DNA from: a bacterium UBP15_UBA6099
GTDB taxonomy: Bacteria; UBP15; UBA6099
DNA: 54,601 nucleotides
Reading direction: 5' to 3'
NCBI GenBank assembly: GCA_002435745.1
Contig: DIWT01000012.1
Coordinates: forward strand, 1 to 54,601
Numbering within the stretch: the first letter of the stretch is position 1; each line of letters opens with the position of its first letter. Of the stretch, positions 51,541 through 54,601 are shown in pieces. A program made the position numbers and the translations under genes. Under the pieces are notes generated by a model. That model searched no databases. It was not told the DNA's origin and saw only the letters and a program-made list of their open reading frames with translations.

Positions 51541-52527
51541 CTATTCCGAGTGAAATTCGATTATGTCTTTGTCCTGAACGACATAGTCGCGCTGAACTTT
51601 CTGGCCTTCAAATTTCTGAGAACCCCAGATTCGGGCGAATTTCAGGTTGTCAGCAAAATCATTGTGAACCATCCGGGCGACATCCATTACAGAGCTTCCC
51701 ACAGGCAGCACGAACGGCGCATTCATATCCGCCTTCTTGCCGGGAACTTTCGAATAGACGCGCAACACGCCGAGCGCCTTGAAAATCTCCCTCTTAAGCT
51801 CTTCCAACCCCGCCCCCGTCGCCGCCGAGACCGGAAAAACCCGCAACTCCGTCCGCGCCGCGCGCGCGAACTCGCCCAGCAATATGTCGTCCTCGTCGGC
51901 GTCCGTCTTGTTCACCGCCACGAAAGTCAGTTTTTCCGCCACCCCCATAAGCTGCGGCGAGTCCGGCTTGACGGCGGAAAACTTAATCCTGATATTCTCG
52001 AAAATCGCCTCCGTCTCGACAAGCTGCGCCACAGGATCGGCGGCGGAGATGTCCACAACGCACAGCAGCAGGTCCGCAGCGCGCGACAAGTTGGAATGAT
52101 ACGTCTCCACCCTGTCTGACGTCACCGGAGGCGTGTCTATCAACTGAATCTGGATATCCTCGAACGGCATCATGCCCGGCATCGGGCGCGTGGAGGAAAA
52201 AGGGAAATCGGCTATCTCAGGTTTGGCGTTTGTCAGCGCCGCGAGCAGAGAAGACTTGCCTGTGTTCGGCGGGCCGACGATTACCGCCCTGCCCGCTCCC
52301 TCGACTTTTATCGCGTAGGGGTCCGTCCTCTTGCCGCCTGTGCGGTCCTCGGCGTCCCTCAGCTTGCTGAGCCGCTTCTTGAGGTCGCCCTGCATGTGGT
52401 CCGTCCCCTTGTGCTTGGGTATCACGGCCAACATGCGCTCCAGACAGGCTATCTTCTCCTCGACGGTTTTCGCCTGTCTGAACGCCTCTTCCGCCTTCTT
52501 GTATTCCGGTGTGAGATTCGCCGGCAT
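51541..52527 (-). CDS. TGS-domain GTPase (Obg/DRG superfamily)
   Basis: 328 aa from ATG 52527, where GAGGG lies seven bases upstream. The longer reading to 52605 runs back through hairpin repeat A and is rejected. A helical N-terminus of about 80 residues precedes the G domain: G1 GPPNTGKSS, G3 region IDTPPVTSD (DTPP in place of DTPG), G4 NKTD and a late SAATGAGLEELK. A C-terminal TGS domain ends VQRDYVVQDKDIIEFHSE. Such proteins usually associate with ribosomes or RNA. Confidence 0.9.
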   Translation of the reverse strand: MPANLTPEYKKAEEAFRQAKTVEEKIACLERMLAVIPKHKGTDHMQGDLKKRLSKLRDAEDRTGGKRTDPYAIKVEGAGRAVIVGPPNTGKSSLLAALTNAKPEIADFPFSSTRPMPGMMPFEDIQIQLIDTPPVTSDRVETYHSNLSRAADLLLCVVDISAADPVAQLVETEAIFENIRIKFSAVKPDSPQLMGVAEKLTFVAVNKTDADEDDILLGEFARAARTELRVFPVSAATGAGLEELKREIFKALGVLRVYSKVPGKKADMNAPFVLPVGSSVMDVARMVHNDFADNLKFARIWGSQKFEGQKVQRDYVVQDKDIIEFHSE

Positions 52528-52540
52528 TTCATTCCCTCTT

Positions 52541-52573
52541 TTCAGCCCGCATTTTTCAACGTTGCGGGTTGAA
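52541..52573. repeat. Hairpin repeat A, copy 5
   Basis: TTCAGCCCGCA pairs with TGCGGGTTGAA (one G-T pair) around a TTTTTCAACGT-type loop, followed by ATCGAA. It lies in the 5' untranslated region of the GTPase gene, just before its ribosome binding site. Confidence 0.65.
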
Positions 52574-52590
52574 ATCGAATAACTGGAAAT

Positions 52591-52599
52591 AATATAGCA
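52591..52599 (-). promoter_or_regulatory. Extended -10 promoter of the TGS GTPase gene
   Basis: On the minus strand TGC-TATATT lies about 65 bp before the ATG. The resulting mRNA leader would contain hairpin repeat A copy 5, so the hairpin could affect ribosome access. Confidence 0.4.
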
Positions 52600-52738
52600 T
52601 AACAAATTCCCGGCAGTCCACGCCGCCCGCGCCGGCTTTTTCGCTCCGATTCGCAGCCGTCGCCGTCTTTCAGAGTTATAATTGTTCTTGACCGAAAAAA
52701 TAGGCTGCCGGAGTAATCGCCGTCCCGGTAGCCGACAT

Positions 52739-52762
52739 GTAGGGGCAATTCACGAATTGCCC
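52739..52762 (+). repeat. Single GTAG-type REP palindrome
   Basis: GTAG followed by arms GGGCAATTC and GAATTGCCC around CA; identical in type to the array at 14.3-15.3 kb. It lies between the divergent GTPase and SMP-30-like genes. Confidence 0.75.
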
Positions 52763-52815
52763 GATGACCGCTGCCGGACAAATCTCAGCTCCGGCAACAG
52801 ACAGGAGAAACGATT

Positions 52816-53640
52816 ATGAAAAACACGGCCCTATCGATTGTCGCCGTCGCGGCGGCATTCCTTTTCGCCTCAATCAGCGCATCCGCCCAGACAGGCGCTC
52901 AACTCATCCTTGAGGACAAAATTTCAGGCTCCGAAGGCATAGCCCTCTGCCCGGACGGAAAACTGTTCGCCGTCGAGAACGGCAGCGGCAAAATATTCCA
53001 AATCATCGACGATGAAAACGTGTCGCTTTTTTCAACGGGACACGAGCGCGCGGCCGGCATCGCCTGCGGACCCGGCGGCGACATCTTTGTGGCCGATTAC
53101 GGCTCCGGCACAGTATCCGTCGTCTCGGCGGACGGCAAGGATAAAAAAGTTTTAGCTGGCGGGTTTAAAACGCCGAACGGAATAGCCGTTTCGGCGGACG
53201 GAACAGTTTACATGTCCGACTCCACATCCGGCATCGTCCACGAGATATCCCCGGACGGCAAAGCGGAGAGGCTGCTGGACGGCGTGTCGTTCGCCAACGG
53301 TTTGCTTATCAGCCCCGACGGCAAGCTGCTCTACATCGCGCAGACCACCGCCGGAAAAATTGTAGCCGCCCCGCTCGAAGGCCCGAACCGCGGCAAGAAA
53401 ATTACTTTCGCCTCCAAACTAAAAATGGCCGACGGCATAACCGGGACCGCCGACGGAACAATATACGCCTGCCTGTTCTCTTCCGGAGAAATAGCGAAAG
53501 CCGTAAAAGGCGCGGAACCGGAAATCATCGCCTCCGGCCTTAAGACGCCCGCCACCCCCGTCTTCAAAGACGGCTCCCTCTACATCACATCCCTCACAGG
53601 CTCAGGACTCTACAAAGTCCCCCTGCCGAAAGAGGAATGA
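52816..53640 (+). CDS. Secreted SMP-30/NHL-like beta-propeller protein
   Basis: 274 aa. A clear signal peptide is present (basic start, IVAVAAAFLFASISASA, then cleavage near AQTG). The mature part is a six-bladed-type propeller with repeats GSEGIALCPDGKLFAVENGS, AAGIACGPGGDIFVADYGSG, TPNGIAVSADGTVYMSDSTS, FANGLLISPDGKLLYIAQTT and MADGITGTADGTIYACLFSS. The spacing N/D-G-x3-S-P-D-G is typical of the SMP-30/gluconolactonase and strictosidine-synthase-like group. A lactonase role is possible but metal ligands are not certain. AGGAG lies eight bases before the ATG. Confidence 0.85.
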   Translation: MKNTALSIVAVAAAFLFASISASAQTGAQLILEDKISGSEGIALCPDGKLFAVENGSGKIFQIIDDENVSLFSTGHERAAGIACGPGGDIFVADYGSGTVSVVSADGKDKKVLAGGFKTPNGIAVSADGTVYMSDSTSGIVHEISPDGKAERLLDGVSFANGLLISPDGKLLYIAQTTAGKIVAAPLEGPNRGKKITFASKLKMADGITGTADGTIYACLFSSGEIAKAVKGAEPEIIASGLKTPATPVFKDGSLYITSLTGSGLYKVPLPKEE

Positions 53641-53656
53641 CCGCGCGCCGAAAATC

Positions 53657-53679
53657 GTAGGCGATCCACGAATCGCCCG
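53657..53679 (+). repeat. GTAG-type REP palindrome upstream of the RAYT gene
   Basis: GTAG followed by an imperfect GCGATCC / GAATCGC hairpin and CCGC, about 80 bp before the RAYT start. With the copy after the gene it brackets the transposase. Confidence 0.65.
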
Positions 53680-53746
53680 CGCTTTCGCAATCAAATTGTG
53701 TTTTATGTTAATATATTCTCGTGTGCATAATAATCGCGCGATGATA

Positions 53747-53752
53747 TATATT
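53747..53752 (+). promoter_or_regulatory. -10 box immediately before the RAYT start
   Basis: TATATT ends eight bases before the ATG with no ribosome binding site between. It has the same geometry as the other leaderless-type genes in the window. Confidence 0.4.
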
Positions 53753-53760
53753 TCAAACCG

Positions 53761-54336
53761 ATGCAAAAACAAAAACCGAGCCGCAAAGCTATCCGACTGA
53801 AACAATACGACTATTCCGCGCCGGGCAAATATTTCGTCACGATCTGCGCCATCGATAAAATGTTCATATTTGGAGAAATCAATAACACAGAGATGATATT
53901 GAATGAATCTGGTAGAATTATGGAAAAAGTATTGTTGAGCATCGCGGATAGATTTACAAATGTGGAAATCGACGTTTATTCAATTATGCCCAACCACGTT
54001 CATTTGATAATATCCATTTTGCCGGAAAGCGAATCCGTCGCGCGGGCAATTCATGAATTGCCCCTACAGGATGCGAAATATCGGCGCAGAATGTCGTTGC
54101 CGAAGATCATCGGCTATTTAAAGATGAATTCCGCAAAGCAAATCAATAGAATCAAAGACAATAGCGGTAGCCGTGTTTGGCAGCGCAATTATTACGAACA
54201 CATCATGCGAAATGAAAAAACCTTCGATGAAATCTATGCCTATATCCAATCCAACCCCTTATCTTGGGATCGGGATATGAACCACCCTGATTTTTACATC
54301 CACACAGCAGATGACAATAAACAAACCAACACATAA
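53761..54336 (+). CDS. REP-associated tyrosine transposase (RAYT, Y1/TnpA_REP family)
   Basis: 191 aa. It starts with the family pattern RKAIRLKQYDYSAPGKYFVT. The metal-binding HUH motif is H79-V80-H81 in IMPNHVHLIIS, and the catalytic tyrosine is Y144 or Y145 in WQRNYYEHIMRNEK. The ending IQSNPLSWDRDMNHPDFYIH is also conserved. Such single-copy domesticated transposases recognise and process GTAG-footed REP hairpins. Uniquely here, residues R95-Q103 are encoded by an in-frame REP palindrome (54044-54067), placed in a loop between the HUH and tyrosine motifs. REP palindromes flank the gene and provide its terminator. Confidence 0.92.
   Translation: MQKQKPSRKAIRLKQYDYSAPGKYFVTICAIDKMFIFGEINNTEMILNESGRIMEKVLLSIADRFTNVEIDVYSIMPNHVHLIISILPESESVARAIHELPLQDAKYRRRMSLPKIIGYLKMNSAKQINRIKDNSGSRVWQRNYYEHIMRNEKTFDEIYAYIQSNPLSWDRDMNHPDFYIHTADDNKQTNT
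54044..54067 (-). repeat. REP palindrome inside the RAYT coding sequence
   Basis: Arms GGGCAATTC and GAATTGCCC around AT, followed by CTAC, i.e. a GTAG-footed REP on the minus strand. At 24 nt it is a multiple of three and encodes R-A-I-H-E-L-P-L in frame, so the protein stays open. Confidence 0.85.
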
Positions 54337-54343
54337 ACGAAGA

Positions 54344-54367
54344 GGCAATTCACGAATTGCCTTTTTT
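54344..54367 (+). terminator. REP-derived intrinsic terminator of the RAYT gene
   Basis: GGCAATTC and GAATTGCC pair perfectly around CA and are followed by six T residues, eight bases after the RAYT stop codon. The REP core supplies the stem of a classical rho-independent terminator. Confidence 0.8.
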
Positions 54368-54409
54368 GCCGCGCAGTCCCTGCCGCCGTTTGCTTTCTCA
54401 TAGTTTGCC

Positions 54410-54601
54410 ATGTTTCAACCCGGATTCGTCGATAGAGCCGACGAACCGGGCGATTTTCATAGCGGCGAACTGCTTCGTTGCCGCCGAATTTTTTTGTTCA
54501 TGAACCCTATGTTCAATTCACTGCAAAAATGCGCCTTGCGCCTCGCATTTCATCCGCTCTGAACAATCGCTCCCGAATCTTAACGACGGATTCGGGATAA
54601 A
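54410..54601 (-). repeat. Dispersed repeat B, copy 2 (inverted), running off the window
   Basis: The reverse complement matches 11615-11868: CCCGAATCCGTCG at one end, TTGTTCAGAGCGGATGAAA, GGCGCAAGGCGCATTTTTG, and GGTTCGTCGGCTCTATCG at the other. It lacks the REP pair present in copy 1. No gene is seen in this stretch. Confidence 0.7.

Noticed and set aside
1..54601. tRNA, rRNA or prophage genes
   Set aside because: I looked through the intergenic stretches for T-loop-like motifs, rRNA-like sequence and phage structural or integrase genes and saw none.

Overview
The window comes from a GC-rich (about 60% by eye), Gram-negative bacterium. It carries an outer-membrane lipid A operon (lpxA, a Gfo/Idh oxidoreductase, lpxB, msbA, kdsB), fatty-acid beta-oxidation genes (FadN-type bifunctional enzyme, thiolase, two acyl-CoA dehydrogenases) and an unusually high density of B12-binding-type radical SAM genes. 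That mix, together with many dispersed palindromic repeats, suggests an uncultivated, Omnitrophota- or Hydrogenedentota-like lineage. This is inference only; there is no rRNA or other taxonomic marker here.

Layout. 1-4 kb: thiolase and FadN-type enzyme, with a CRP-like palindrome upstream. 4.4-11.4 kb: a B12-type radical SAM gene head-to-head with a membrane beta-propeller gene, then a three-gene unit (B12-type radical SAM, DegT-family aminotransferase, SPASM-type radical SAM). 11.5-15.5 kb: a non-housekeeping zone with dispersed repeats, an AT-rich OLD-family ATPase/nuclease gene flanked by two small overlapping ORFs, and a 1.1-kb array of REP palindromes. 15.6-17.9 kb: two acyl-CoA dehydrogenases. 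17.9-26.8 kb: three more B12-type radical SAM genes and two more membrane beta-propeller genes. 26.8-36.0 kb: a membrane protein with a formylglycine-generating-enzyme-like domain, a membrane-anchored PEP-synthase-like protein, a PQQ-type propeller and two polytopic, GT-C-like membrane proteins. 36.2-45.6 kb: HD-GYP protein coupled to a methyltransferase-like protein, YqeY, small envelope proteins, a lasso-B2-like orphan, ketopantoate reductase, an M20 peptidase and a GPH-type transporter. 45.7-51.3 kb: lipid A/Kdo operon. 51.5-54.6 kb: TGS-domain GTPase, secreted SMP-30/NHL-like propeller, and a REP-associated tyrosine transposase (RAYT) with REP palindromes around it and inside it.

The strongest candidate for an undescribed system is the repeated pairing of a B12-type radical SAM gene with a polytopic membrane protein ending in a beta-propeller. 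It occurs three times, always divergently transcribed (about 5.8, 21.0 and 25.2 kb), and it is followed by an envelope-type cluster. A second self-contained story is the RAYT/REP system: the REP palindromes carry the GTAG foot expected for RAYT substrates, form a dense array at 14.3-15.3 kb, act as the RAYT gene's own terminator, and one copy sits in frame inside the RAYT gene. A third is regulatory. At least seven transcription units have a -10 box ending 6-8 nt before the start codon and no Shine-Dalgarno sequence, which suggests leaderless mRNAs, while other genes in the window use ordinary GGAGG sites.
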